Positions 1-7,830 of a DNA stretch of 64,000 nt are shown piece after piece (position 1 is the first letter of the stretch; every line of letters begins with the position of its first letter). Under the pieces are notes generated by a model that saw only the letters and a program-made list of their open reading frames with translations, was not told where the DNA came from and ran no database searches. The position numbers and the translations under genes are program-made. The DNA lies in NCBI GenBank assembly GCA_963728985.1, contig CAVSME010000009.1, forward strand, positions 434,001 through 498,000, in the 5' to 3' direction. This stretch comes from DASXAI01 sp963728985. GTDB lineage: Bacteria; Actinomycetota; Acidimicrobiia; Acidimicrobiales; Ilumatobacteraceae.

Positions 1-1
1 C

Positions 2-586
2 ACCCACGAGCTGGTCCAGCAGGTCGACCGCAGCCTGCGCCGGCTATGGCCGCGGGCTCAGAGCAAGCTCTACGAGGAACCGAAGAAACTCGTCGCCCAC
101 GGCTTCGCCCGGGCCACGGATGACTCCGTCGGTCGCCGCCGCCGCACTCGCTACACCATCACCCCCAAGGGCCGCCGAGCACTCGCCGGGTGGCTGCAGG
201 AGCCCGGTGCGGGACCGGCACTCGAGTTCGAGCAGCTCCTCAAGATCCACTTCGCCGACAGTGGCACCAAAGCCGACGTCCTCGTCAACCTGCAAGCAGC
301 ACGGGCCTGGGTGCTGGAGCAGAACCGGGAGAACCTCACCGCCGCACGCGACTACCTCGCCGGCGAAGGGCCCTTCCCGGAACGAGCAGCGCTCAACCAG
401 CTCGGAGGCCGGTTCCTGACCGACTTCTACGTGACCGTCGCCCGCTGGGTGCACTGGGCCACCGAGATCGTCGACGGCTGGCCCGACGATGTCCGTGACG
501 CGCCCTTCGACGTGGCGGCCGCCCAGCAGGGCGTCGACCTGGCCGAGAGCATCGACGTCCTCCTACGCTCACCCACCCCACGGTGA
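2..586 (+). CDS. PadR-family transcriptional regulator (5' partial)
   Basis: The reading frame is open from the left edge to TGA at 584-586 (194 codons visible) and its start lies outside the window. The first part reads as the end of a winged helix: SKLYEEPKKLVAHGFAR, then a basic wing GRRRRTRYTITPKGRRAL, the usual PadR recognition helix and beta-wing. The remaining ~120 residues form a helical C-terminal dimerisation domain rich in Trp, Glu and Leu, as in PadR subfamily-2 proteins. These proteins repress neighbouring genes in response to phenolic or drug-like ligands. No partner gene is visible because the upstream side is cut. Family assignment is fairly safe; the ligand is unknown. Confidence 0.75.
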   Translation, partial: THELVQQVDRSLRRLWPRAQSKLYEEPKKLVAHGFARATDDSVGRRRRTRYTITPKGRRALAGWLQEPGAGPALEFEQLLKIHFADSGTKADVLVNLQAARAWVLEQNRENLTAARDYLAGEGPFPERAALNQLGGRFLTDFYVTVARWVHWATEIVDGWPDDVRDAPFDVAAAQQGVDLAESIDVLLRSPTPR

Positions 587-739
587 CGATCAGCTCTTGC
601 GACTCAACCAATAGAGCGTCGGATCGGCTCGTCGACGCGGATCGAGCACGCGGTCCACGGTTCCACCGTGCTGCCAACCGGTTCGGGATCGTCGTCACCG
701 GCCTCGCTGACCACCGACCACCGTCAAGGATCAGGCGCA

Positions 740-931
740 GCCACTCACGTGTGCGCCACCGCCCACCGCCTCGGCGGCGGCGCGGCCGCCTACCGCAGCA
801 GCCCGCTGCTGCGGGCGCTGCGCAACGTCGAGACCGCCCGACAGCACCAGATGTTCAGCCAGGGTCTGCGCCCCCACCTCGCCCGCACCCTGGCCGGCAC
901 CAACGAGGCCCACCCGCCCTTCGTCACCTGA
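740..931 (+). pseudogene. C-terminal remnant of an acyl-CoA dehydrogenase/flavin monooxygenase
   Basis: A frame ending at TGA 929-931 reads AAYRSSPLLRALRNVETAR followed by QHQMFSQ. This matches the last helices of the acyl-CoA dehydrogenase type-2 C-terminal domain, where family members carry Y-x-S-S-P-L-x-R-x-x-R-D and T-x-x-Q-H. Nothing upstream in any frame supplies the FAD-binding part, so only the last ~60 codons survive. It is a fragment left by deletion or insertion, not a working gene. The assignment rests on this short motif alone. Confidence 0.5.
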
Positions 932-1259
932 TCGGCGGCGACGAGTCGCCCGTGACTCCTGCGAGCGACTCCAGGCATGAGCCCCAAGCAGGCGTTGAGC
1001 GGGGTGGCCGGGAGGAGTGCTGGCGGAATGGGTCCTCACGTGGAGTTCGCTGCCTCAGGGGATCCGTTGGTTGCATTGGCCGGTCCGTCACGTTGTTGGA
1101 CTGGCCCGGGGTGGTTACCTCGATCCACCGGGTGACGCTGCGGTTGATTGGGACAGGATCGCCGAGGTGCTCCAGGACTGCGTCCGTCTGGTTGAACCTG
1201 CGACAGCTGTGGCGGGTTGGAGTCACAGATAGTTCGTGAGTCACCGACGACCGGCGACT
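932..1259. other. 328-bp stretch without a recognisable gene
   Basis: Between the dehydrogenase fragment and the SRPBCC stop codon I see no protein-like frame with a recognisable family. The short open frames here have arginine-rich, out-of-phase composition. No clear hairpin terminator or tRNA was found. Confidence 0.5.
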
Positions 1260-1766
1260 TCAGTTCTGGCCGGAGTCGATTCGATGGAGATAGGCGCCGA
1301 GTTTGTCGAGCGCCATCGTCCATCCGGCCGCACCAGGCGAGTCGGCCTGAATCCCGGCGTGTGTCAATACCAACTTCGTGCGGCCGCCGACGCTTTCGAG
1401 TTCGACGCGAACCTCAGTCGTGGCGGGATGTCCCTCGGGCATACCCATGTCCGAGGGCGATACCACGTTGCCGTTCGCGTCCGACATCGACTCGGTGTAC
1501 ACGAGTCGCTCGTTGGTAACCACTTCGCGGTACTCGCCGGTGAACCACATCTGCATGGCGCCGTTGGGCGTGTGCACCTCCATGCACACCAGACGGGAGC
1601 CGCCGACGCGCACATCCATCTTCGCGACGGGGATGGTCGCACCGTCGGGCCCGTACCACCTGGCGAAGTGTTCCGGATCAGTCCACAGCTGCCAGATGAG
1701 ATCCACCGGGGCATCGAAGCTGCGCTCGATCGTCACGGCGTGCTGGGAAGGGTTGTTGTCCGTCAT
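1260..1766 (-). CDS. SRPBCC / AHSA1-like domain protein
   Basis: A 168-residue protein starting MTDNNPSQHAVTIERSF at ATG 1764-1766, 5 bp after the ArsR stop codon. The opening ERSFDAPVDLIWQLWTDPE and the following WYGPDGATIPV are hallmarks of the Bet v1-like AHSA1 (activator of Hsp90 ATPase homologue) group. The fold is a helix-grip pocket that binds hydrophobic ligands. The end, GWTMALDKLGAYLHRID, is the usual closing helix. Genes of this type very often follow an ArsR repressor, as here, and the two are surely co-transcribed leftwards. The ligand is unknown; in other bacteria such pairs respond to organic or toxic compounds. Confidence 0.85.
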   Translation of the reverse strand: MTDNNPSQHAVTIERSFDAPVDLIWQLWTDPEHFARWYGPDGATIPVAKMDVRVGGSRLVCMEVHTPNGAMQMWFTGEYREVVTNERLVYTESMSDANGNVVSPSDMGMPEGHPATTEVRVELESVGGRTKLVLTHAGIQADSPGAAGWTMALDKLGAYLHRIDSGQN

Positions 1767-1771
1767 CGTGA

Positions 1772-2119
1772 TCACCCGTCTCGTCGCGGTCGGAGTTGCT
1801 TGAGGTACTCGTCCATCCGGTCGAAGCGGGCCTCCCACACGCAGCGATACTGCTCTGCCCAGCTCGAGACCTCTTCGAGCGGTGTTGCGTCGAGGGCGCA
1901 TGGCCGGTACTGGGCTCGTTGACCTCGTCGGACCAGCCCGGCCCGTTCCAGCACCTTGATGTGCTTGGAGATTGCCGGGAGCGTCATCGCGAACGGCTCG
2001 GCGAGCTCGTTCACGGTCGCCGCACCGTCGGCGAGCCGGGCCAGGATCGCTCGCCGCGTCGAGCTGGAGAGTGCGGCGAACGTCTCGCTCAGCCGGTCCT
2101 CGTCGATCGCGGTCGGCAT
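1772..2119 (-). CDS. ArsR/SmtB-family repressor paired with SRPBCC gene
   Basis: 115 residues. The winged helix-turn-helix runs from about residue 10 to 80: LSSSTRRAILARLADG, then TVNELAEPFAMTLPAISKHI as the helix-turn-helix, then LERAGLVRRGQRAQ as wing entry. No Cys-rich metal site is visible, so this is more likely an organic-ligand or SRPBCC-linked ArsR than a metal sensor. It is the first gene of a two-gene leftward operon. A 10-bp perfect inverted repeat lies at 2130-2169, immediately upstream, and is a good candidate for its own operator (autoregulation is typical of the family). Confidence 0.88.
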   Translation of the reverse strand: MPTAIDEDRLSETFAALSSSTRRAILARLADGAATVNELAEPFAMTLPAISKHIKVLERAGLVRRGQRAQYRPCALDATPLEEVSSWAEQYRCVWEARFDRMDEYLKQLRPRRDG

Positions 2120-2129
2120 CGCTCACCTC

Positions 2130-2169
2130 GTACTTTCCTGACTAGATAATTAACCAGAGAGGAAAGTAC
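2130..2169. promoter_or_regulatory. Perfect 10-bp inverted repeat in the arsR promoter (probable operator)
   Basis: GTACTTTCCT at 2130-2139 is matched exactly by AGGAAAGTAC at 2160-2169, with an AT-rich 20-bp centre containing TAATTA. It starts 10 bp upstream of the ArsR start codon in otherwise GC-rich DNA. Two-fold symmetric arms in a local AT-rich patch are what an ArsR dimer site overlapping a promoter would look like. Function is inferred from position and symmetry. Confidence 0.6.
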
Positions 2170-2284
2170 AAGGTTCTTCGCTGGCTGTCAATGGTGTGCC
2201 CACAGAGAGGACCGGTCGCGGTCACAACTGGCGACCTGGATCGTCCAACCATGAAAGACGGATGACACCGACCGAGGAGGAATC

Positions 2285-2683
2285 ATGACCGTGAATCGAT
2301 CTGCGACCAGCCCAGAGCAGCTGATGGCGATGTTTGCGGAGCGAGCCGCGGGCGGGGACATGTTCGGTCTGATCGAGCTGTACGAACCCGACGGTGTGTT
2401 CGAACCGCAGGCTGGCGTCGTGCTGCGCGGCACCGCCGAAATCATGCCGGCGTTGACTGAGCTGGCGTCGATGCGACCGCGCATCGACTACGCGGGCGAG
2501 CCCCACGTCGTGATCGTGGACGACATCGCGATCGTCGCCAACTCGTGGACGATGACGGCCGAACTGCCCAATGGAACGATCCACCGCGAAGGCGGCGTCA
2601 GCGCCGACGTCCTGCGCCGTCAACCAGACGGCACCTGGCTGGTCTTGATCGACCAACCGCGCGGTGCGACGCTGACCCCATGA
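2285..2683 (+). CDS. SnoaL-like / SgcJ-type (NTF2 fold) protein
   Basis: 132 residues beginning MTVNRSATSPEQLMAMF after a strong Shine-Dalgarno (GGAGGA, 2276-2281). The pattern LIELYEPDGVFEPQAGVV followed by RGTAEIMPALTEL and a beta-rich second half (DDIAIVANSWTM, DVLRRQPDGTWLVLIDQPR) is that of the SnoaL/DUF4440 cone-shaped alpha+beta barrel. The fold can be an enzyme, a ligand pocket or a protein-interaction domain. Its stop overlaps the start of the next gene (ATGA, 2680-2683), so it is translationally coupled to an ECF sigma factor. In the ECF41-type systems a SnoaL domain is fused to the sigma factor and tunes its activity, so a regulatory role is a reasonable guess. Confidence 0.8.
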   Translation: MTVNRSATSPEQLMAMFAERAAGGDMFGLIELYEPDGVFEPQAGVVLRGTAEIMPALTELASMRPRIDYAGEPHVVIVDDIAIVANSWTMTAELPNGTIHREGGVSADVLRRQPDGTWLVLIDQPRGATLTP

Positions 2684-3558
2684 GCGAGTCGACCGGCCTC
2701 GATGAGGCCACCTCGCTGGCATCGACGGTGCGGGCCGCGCAGGCCGGCGACGCGGCAGCTCTCGAGCGCCTCGTGCTCGCGGTGCGCGATCGCGTCTACT
2801 GGCTGTGCCTGCGGATGACGGCTCGTCCACCCGACGCCGAGGACGCCACCCAGGAGATCCTGATCCGGGTCATCACACACCTGTCGGCGTTCCGGGGTGA
2901 GGCCGCGTTCACGACATGGGTGCATCGCATCGCCGTCAACCATCTCCTCGATCGAGCGAAGAACCGTGTCGAACGAATGGAGATGACGTTCGACGAGTTC
3001 GCCACCGACCTGCTCGATGGACTGTCCAGTGCGCCGAGCACGGCGCCCGACGCGGCGATCCTCGAACGCGAAGTCCAGCTGTCCTGCACGCATGCGATGT
3101 TGACGTGCCTGGATCGTGAGCATCGCATCGCGTACATCCTCGGCGAGATCTTCGGTGTCGACTCCGACGACGGCGGCTACATCTGCGACGTGGCGCCAGC
3201 CACCTATCGCAAGCGCTTGTCGCGCGCCCGAACTCGTGTGCGTGCGTTCCTGAGCGGCAACTGCGGCCTCGTCAACTCGTCGGCGGCGTGCCGCTGTTCC
3301 AATCGGATCGATGTCGCGGTGCGACTCGGACGCATCGACCCGCAACGACTCGAGTTCACCGACAGCACGAACCGAGTCAACGACGAGATGATCCGACTGC
3401 ACGACGCCGCCTCCCTGTTGCGCTCGTTGCCTGCGGCGTCAGTGCCGACATCGGTCGTCGACGCGATCATCAACCTGATACGCACCTCGGCGATCGCGAG
3501 CGCCCCGCCTGGAGGTGCCGTCGGCGAGCCCGACGAACCGGCGACGAGACCGGGTTGA
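2680..3558 (+). CDS. ECF-type RNA polymerase sigma factor with Cys-containing C-terminal extension
   Basis: 292 residues from ATG 2680 (ATGA overlap with the SnoaL gene). Sigma region 2 is clear (LRMTARPPDAEDATQEILI, then FRGEAAFTTWVHRIAVNHLL, binding the -10 element and core polymerase). Region 4 is also clear (LDREHRIAYILGEIFGVDSD ... PATYRKRLSRARTRVRAFL, binding the -35 element). After region 4 there is an extra ~110-residue tail that begins CGLVNSSAACRCSNRIDVAV. Its three Cys residues could bind metal or form a redox switch. Most ECF factors are under 200 residues, so the tail is the distinctive part. No anti-sigma gene is adjacent. Confidence 0.87.
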   Translation: MSESTGLDEATSLASTVRAAQAGDAAALERLVLAVRDRVYWLCLRMTARPPDAEDATQEILIRVITHLSAFRGEAAFTTWVHRIAVNHLLDRAKNRVERMEMTFDEFATDLLDGLSSAPSTAPDAAILEREVQLSCTHAMLTCLDREHRIAYILGEIFGVDSDDGGYICDVAPATYRKRLSRARTRVRAFLSGNCGLVNSSAACRCSNRIDVAVRLGRIDPQRLEFTDSTNRVNDEMIRLHDAASLLRSLPAASVPTSVVDAIINLIRTSAIASAPPGGAVGEPDEPATRPG

Positions 3559-3673
3559 TCGCCCCGAAAGCGGTCTGCCGTATGCGTCCGCGTCGCTGAC
3601 CTGCGTCGATTCAGGACCTGCTTAGTAAGGCATCGACGTGACAAGTATCTAAAGGTCACGCTCTAGTACGCGC

Positions 3674-4246
3674 ATGGATGAGAACACGATGCGAGCGATC
3701 TGCGACGCGACCGAGCAAGTCGTCGCCCGGATCGAACCGGCCCACCAACAGCTTGCGACACCGTGCTCGGAATGGAGTGTGCACGACCTCGCCAACCATC
3801 TGCCGGCCACCCTCGAACTCGGACGAGCGCTCCTGTCGGACGAGATGCCCACCGTCCAGGCAGGTCCTGGTCAGGTGCCAGCGGTCGATCTCGTCGGCGA
3901 TGACCTGCTCGGCGCCTACCAGGCCGGGGCAAAGGCGCTCGTGGCGGCCACGACTCCGGACGCGGTCGGTCGCATGCACACCACGCCGCTCGGCGAGATG
4001 CCTGGTGCAGGCTTGGCCGGGTTCGCCGGGCTCGATGTGTTGGTTCACGGATGGGACCTCGCCAGGGCAATCGGCACTGAGGTGACGATCGATCCAGCAC
4101 TCGCCGAGCCGATGCTCGAGTTCGCCCGTCACGCGATCGGCGATGAGATGGGTACGCGGGTGCCTCGCATCGGCCCGGAGATCGTGGTTGCCGCTGACGC
4201 CGATCCGTCGTCTCGGCTCGTCGCGTTTCTCGGCCGCACCCCGTGA
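3674..4246 (+). CDS. TIGR03086 / mycothiol-dependent maleylpyruvate isomerase-like metal-binding protein
   Basis: 190 residues. The N-terminal four-helix DinB-like domain carries TPCSEWSVHDLANHL (about residue 30), the first helix of the metal-binding site, and FAGLDVLVHGWDLARAIG near residue 120 with the second His and the W-D-L-A motif. These are the signatures of the TIGR03086 family, related to mycothiol-dependent enzymes of actinobacteria. It probably binds a divalent metal and acts on a thiol adduct or small organic substrate. Its stop overlaps the GTG of a (broken) ArsR gene at 4243-4246, so it was once half of a regulator/effector operon. Confidence 0.75.
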   Translation: MDENTMRAICDATEQVVARIEPAHQQLATPCSEWSVHDLANHLPATLELGRALLSDEMPTVQAGPGQVPAVDLVGDDLLGAYQAGAKALVAATTPDAVGRMHTTPLGEMPGAGLAGFAGLDVLVHGWDLARAIGTEVTIDPALAEPMLEFARHAIGDEMGTRVPRIGPEIVVAADADPSSRLVAFLGRTP

Positions 4247-4365
4247 CCGCCGACGACGTCCTGCGAGCGCTGGCCGAGCCGCAACGGATCCGCATCCTGC
4301 GGGTGGTCGGAGACCGAGAGCTCGCGGCCGGAGAGATCGCCGAGCGCTTCGAGATCACGGCTCAG
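4243..4365 (+). pseudogene. Truncated ArsR-family regulator
   Basis: From GTG 4243 (GTGA overlap with the preceding stop) the frame reads LRALAEPQRIRILRVVGDRE then LAAGEIAERFEITAQ. This is the first two-thirds of an ArsR helix-turn-helix, ending just where the recognition helix (normally PAVSQHL) should follow. After about 4365 the sequence loses all ArsR character although the frame stays open to 4533. The breakpoint coincides with the end of a second fragment read from the other strand, so a deletion or recombination joined two genes here. Confidence 0.6.
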
Positions 4366-4518
4366 GTCCCTCGAGACTCGGCGAAGGATCCGGTCGCGGT
4401 CGCCGTCGTTGGTGCCCAGGCCCACCCGACAGCCCGGTACCCCCAGCGTCGTCAGGTGACCGCGCAAGGCGCTCATGCTCATGTCCGGGCCGCAGTAGCA
4501 CGGGTTCGCCGTTGCCAC
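4365..4518 (-). pseudogene. Possible C-terminal fragment of a class-V aminotransferase/cysteine desulfurase-like protein
   Basis: Read leftwards from 4518 the frame gives PCYCGPDMSMSALRGHL then GVPGCRVGLGTNDGDRDRI. The V-x-L-G-T-x-x-x-x-x-D-R-x pattern resembles the last beta-strand and helix of class-V PLP enzymes (R-x-S-L-G-x-x-x-x-x-x-D-x-D). The similarity is short and tentative. It abuts the truncated ArsR on the opposite strand, so both look like debris from one rearrangement. Confidence 0.25.
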
Positions 4519-4676
4519 GTCGCGCCGTCATGAGGCGCGGGGGGTGCATCGCCAGGCGGGTGATTAGTGCAGCAGCCGGCTCTCCGAACTGGCCGGCCAC
4601 CTGCGTGGAGCCTGTCGGGAGGCGAGCTTCGCTACCGTCGTAAGGCTACCGGTGTGCCCCTACCGAATCGTGGCCG

Positions 4677-5501
4677 TCAGCGACCCTGGAATACGGGCTC
4701 TCGTTTGGCCACGAACGCCTTGGTCGCTTCGCGGTGGTCCTCAGTCTGGCCGCAGTGGACATGATGGGTCGCCTCGAGGTCGAGGCAGTCGTTCATGTCA
4801 CCAGTCATCGCCCGATTGAGGTTCTCCTTCATGTACCGGTAGGCGACGGTCGGCCCGCCGGCCAGCCGAAGGGCGATCTCGCGGGTCTTGTCGGCGAGTT
4901 CGTCGGGTTCGCACACCCAGTTTGTGAGCCCAAGTTGAAGCGCCTCCTGGGCACTCACCCGGTCGGACAGGAAGTACATCTCGCGCGCCTTTGCCGACCC
5001 GATGAGTTGGGTGAGGAAGTACGTGCCGCCGTAGTCACCCGAGAACCCCACGCGGGCGAAGGCGGTGGTAAGGATCGCAGTGCTGGCCATGATGCGCAGG
5101 TCACAGGCCAGCGCCAGCGACAGTCCCGCACCGGCGGCCGCCCCCGGTAGCGCGGCGATCGTCGGCTTGGGCATGGTGAAGAGCTTGCCGGCGGTGGCTC
5201 GTTGGTTCACCCGTTGACGATGGATCGCGGCGTCGATGGTGTTGTCACCGACCGTGCCGTCGCCGCGGGCCGCCATGCCCTTGACGTCACCGCCGGCGCA
5301 GAAGCCCTTGCCGGCGCCGGTGAGCACAATGCACTTCACGGCACCGTCGAGCTCGGCGCTCGCCAACTGCTGCCCGAGCGCGGTCGTCATCGCTCCCGAC
5401 ATCGCGTTGCGCGCCTCGGGTCGGTTCAGCGTCAACGTCAGGACGCCGTCGTCCAATGACGCGAGCAGGTCGGTGGTACCGGTGTCGATCTCCCCAGCCA
5501 T
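4677..5501 (-). CDS. Enoyl-CoA hydratase/isomerase-family protein
   Basis: 274 residues, full length for the crotonase superfamily. The two oxyanion-hole segments are present: GAGKGFCAGGDVKGM (about residue 65) and ALPGAAAGAGLSLALACDLR (about residue 115). At the position of the first catalytic Glu of rat crotonase (F-x-Q-P-E) this protein has FARVGFSGDYGG, so Gly replaces that Glu and an Asp follows three residues later. The second Glu (AKAREMYFL) is kept. That pattern occurs in actinobacterial paralogues whose exact reaction is unclear, so hydration of an enoyl-CoA is likely but not certain. It stands alone, leftward. Confidence 0.85.
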   Translation of the reverse strand: MAGEIDTGTTDLLASLDDGVLTLTLNRPEARNAMSGAMTTALGQQLASAELDGAVKCIVLTGAGKGFCAGGDVKGMAARGDGTVGDNTIDAAIHRQRVNQRATAGKLFTMPKPTIAALPGAAAGAGLSLALACDLRIMASTAILTTAFARVGFSGDYGGTYFLTQLIGSAKAREMYFLSDRVSAQEALQLGLTNWVCEPDELADKTREIALRLAGGPTVAYRYMKENLNRAMTGDMNDCLDLEATHHVHCGQTEDHREATKAFVAKREPVFQGR

Positions 5502-5651
5502 CTCGTCTCGCTTTCTGCTCCGTCACGGATCCCATGTTGGTCTCCAGCCTGTCACAGCCGCCACGCATCGTCGTGCGCCCGACAGGACGCTCGGCCGGTT
5601 CGGGTCGCACGACGTTGCACAACGCTGTTTGTCATTCGGCTCACGAAGTAA

Positions 5652-5863
5652 CTGACCGGCGAGGACACCTACACGATCGTGTACTACAAGGACTCGCCGG
5701 ACCCGGCCCTCGCCAAAGACCCGTTCGTCTCGACCTACTTCGACGTGATGACGAAGGCGGGCCTCGACCCGAAGCAACTCGGCACGTTCGTACCCGACGG
5801 GCCACTGATCAACCTCGAAGGCCATTGGGCACCTACAAGACCCTCACCAGCGCCAGCTGATCC
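5652..5863 (+). pseudogene. Fragment of an ABC-type binding-protein-like gene, frameshifted near the end
   Basis: A frame opens after TAA 5649-5651 and reads DTYTIVYYKDSPDPALAKDP, then FVSTYFDVMTKAGLDPKQLG and VPDGPLINLEGHW. The composition is clearly protein-like. The Y-K-D-x-x-D-P-A-x-A-x-D-P motif recalls branched-chain amino-acid (Leu/Ile/Val-type) periplasmic binding proteins, but the match is weak. Near 5833 a one-base shift into another frame would give a short natural ending (TYKTLTSAS then stop at about 5861-5863). There is no start codon context or upstream domain, so it is a 3' fragment. Confidence 0.35.
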
Positions 5864-5940
5864 GGCCTGCGCTCGAGCTGCCGGCTTCGGTAGCCGTGGC
5901 GCGCTGGGACTCCGTTGCCCGATGGCCGACAGGGACGCTC

Positions 5941-7830
5941 TTACGGCGTTCGCTGACGGTCTGCGGGTCCGAAGAGGTAGGGAGCAAGGGTCTCCTGGGC
6001 CTGGCTCCGCCACCGCTCGGCCTGGCCGCCATAGTAGGCCAACGAGCCGGGTTGGGCCTGGCCGTAGCGGTTGAAGTTGGACAGGCAGTCACGCAGCGGT
6101 GCGGTGGCGACGTCGGCGTCGGCGCAGTGCTGTGTCCAGCGTTCCTCGTCGTCGTGCCGGACGTCGACGATCTGGTGCCCCTGGGCCCGCATCGTCTCGA
6201 ACATCCAGACCATGTAGTCGGTGTGCTCTTCGATGGCGTCGGTGAAGTTGAAGCTCCCGCCCGTCCCCTGCGGCCCGGCGACGATGAAGAGGTTCGGGAA
6301 GCCACGCGTGTGCAGCCCGATGAAGGTGCGAGTCCCCTCTTCCTCCCACTTCTGGGCCAGGGTGCGGCCACCCCGCCCCTTCACCTGGTTGAAGGTGGCG
6401 ATCTGCATGAAGTCGAAGCCCGTGGCGTAGACGAGGACGTCGAGGTCGTACTGGACGCCGTCGTGCACGACACCGTGCTCGTTGATCTCCCGCACGCCCA
6501 TCGGGGCCACGTCCACAAGCGTGACGTTCGGACGGTTGAACGTGGGGAGGTACTCGTCGTGGAAGGTCGGTCGCTTGCAGCCGTACGGGTAGTACGGCTT
6601 GAGGGCGGCGGCGGTCTTGGGGTCGGTGACGATCAGGTCGATGCGGTCGCGGATCTGCTCCATGATCCGGAAGCTCGTCTCCAGGTCCCGCGCCGTCCGT
6701 TCCTCCCTGGTGAGGCGCGGGCCGCCCTCGTGGCGTCCGCGCCGCTCGGGTAGCGGCGCTCTGCCCGCCAGGTAGTCGTCGTTGGCCTTGAGCGCCTTGC
6801 GGGCCGGCAACTTGGCGAACCGGGCGCGACGGGCGTGCGCCCATCCGGGCTCGTTGGCCCAGGCCTCCGCCTCCTCCGGCGTGGTGGCGCGCTGGTCACG
6901 CACGTCGATCGTCGACGGGGTCCGCTGGAAGACGTAGAGGTGGCCGGCCACCTTGGCCAGCTCGGGGATGGCCTGCACCGCGGTCGCGCCGGTGCCGATG
7001 ATCCCGATGCGCTTACCCGGCAGTTCGACGTCGTAGTCCCAACGGGACGTGTGGAAGGACTCCCCCTGAAAATCCTCCATCCCCGGAATGCGGGCCAGCC
7101 GGGGCGTGGTGAGGACGCCGTTGGCGAGGATGACGAACCGGGCGCGCATCACGTCGCCGCGATCCGTGGTCACCGTCCACCGTCCCGTCTCCTCGTCCCA
7201 TTCTGTGCCGATGACCGTTGTGTGGAAGAGGCAGTGGTCGTAGAAGCGGGTCCGCTCCGCGATCCGCTGGCAGTACTCGAAGATCTCGAACCCCGACGCG
7301 AATTTCATCGTCGGGATGTACTCCATCTCCTCGAGCAGCGGCAGGTACGAGTACGACTCGACGTCGCAGGCGATACCGGGATAGCGGTTCCAGTACCACG
7401 TCCCACCGACGTCGCCGCCCTTCTCGCAGAAGCGGATGTCGTCGAACCCGGCCTGGGACAACTTGTACCAGAGCAAAAGCCCGGCGAACCCAGCGCCAAC
7501 GACGAGGAGCTCGCACTCGTCGGTGAGCGCCTCGCGCTCCACCGGCGGGGCCGAGTAGTGGTCCTCGAGGTAGCGGGCGAACTTGCCTTCCATGGCCATG
7601 TAGTCCGCCGAGCCGCGGCGCACTTCGTTGAAGTCCCGGTACCGCGCCTGCGCCTCCACGCCGAACTCTGCGTCGACCTTGAACGCCGGGAGCGACGTGA
7701 GCTCGGCGTCGTCAACGACCTCGTAGCCATGACCGTCGACCCGTTCTGACGCCCGTCTGACTCGTGTGTCGAACAGCTTCTGCCCGGTGGCGGGATCGAC
7801 CCGGACCGCGATGCGCCCCTGCTCTGCCAC
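5941..7830 (-). CDS. Baeyer-Villiger-type flavin monooxygenase (FMO superfamily)
   Basis: 629 residues from GTG 7828-7830, preceded by GGGGGAAC. A ~100-residue N-terminal extension precedes the FAD-binding Rossmann motif ELLVVGAGFAGLL. The class-B signature F-x-G-x-x-x-H-x-x-x-W is present as FQGESFHTSRWDYD, followed at once by the NADPH motif RIGIIGTGATAVQ. A late FAD motif (LDVLVYATGFDF) and GPQGTGGSFNFTDAIEEHTD complete the layout of cyclohexanone/phenylacetone monooxygenase-like enzymes. It would insert oxygen next to a carbonyl using NADPH and O2, making an ester or lactone. The substrate cannot be read. A GTG start is preferred because upstream sequence is not protein-like. Confidence 0.9.
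   Translation of the reverse strand: MAEQGRIAVRVDPATGQKLFDTRVRRASERVDGHGYEVVDDAELTSLPAFKVDAEFGVEAQARYRDFNEVRRGSADYMAMEGKFARYLEDHYSAPPVEREALTDECELLVVGAGFAGLLLWYKLSQAGFDDIRFCEKGGDVGGTWYWNRYPGIACDVESYSYLPLLEEMEYIPTMKFASGFEIFEYCQRIAERTRFYDHCLFHTTVIGTEWDEETGRWTVTTDRGDVMRARFVILANGVLTTPRLARIPGMEDFQGESFHTSRWDYDVELPGKRIGIIGTGATAVQAIPELAKVAGHLYVFQRTPSTIDVRDQRATTPEEAEAWANEPGWAHARRARFAKLPARKALKANDDYLAGRAPLPERRGRHEGGPRLTREERTARDLETSFRIMEQIRDRIDLIVTDPKTAAALKPYYPYGCKRPTFHDEYLPTFNRPNVTLVDVAPMGVREINEHGVVHDGVQYDLDVLVYATGFDFMQIATFNQVKGRGGRTLAQKWEEEGTRTFIGLHTRGFPNLFIVAGPQGTGGSFNFTDAIEEHTDYMVWMFETMRAQGHQIVDVRHDDEERWTQHCADADVATAPLRDCLSNFNRYGQAQPGSLAYYGGQAERWRSQAQETLAPYLFGPADRQRTP

Noticed and set aside
1017..1232. 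71-codon rightward frame after the dehydrogenase stub
   Set aside because: Trp/Arg/Val-rich composition without motif, ribosome-binding site or neighbour logic; likely chance frame in GC-rich DNA.
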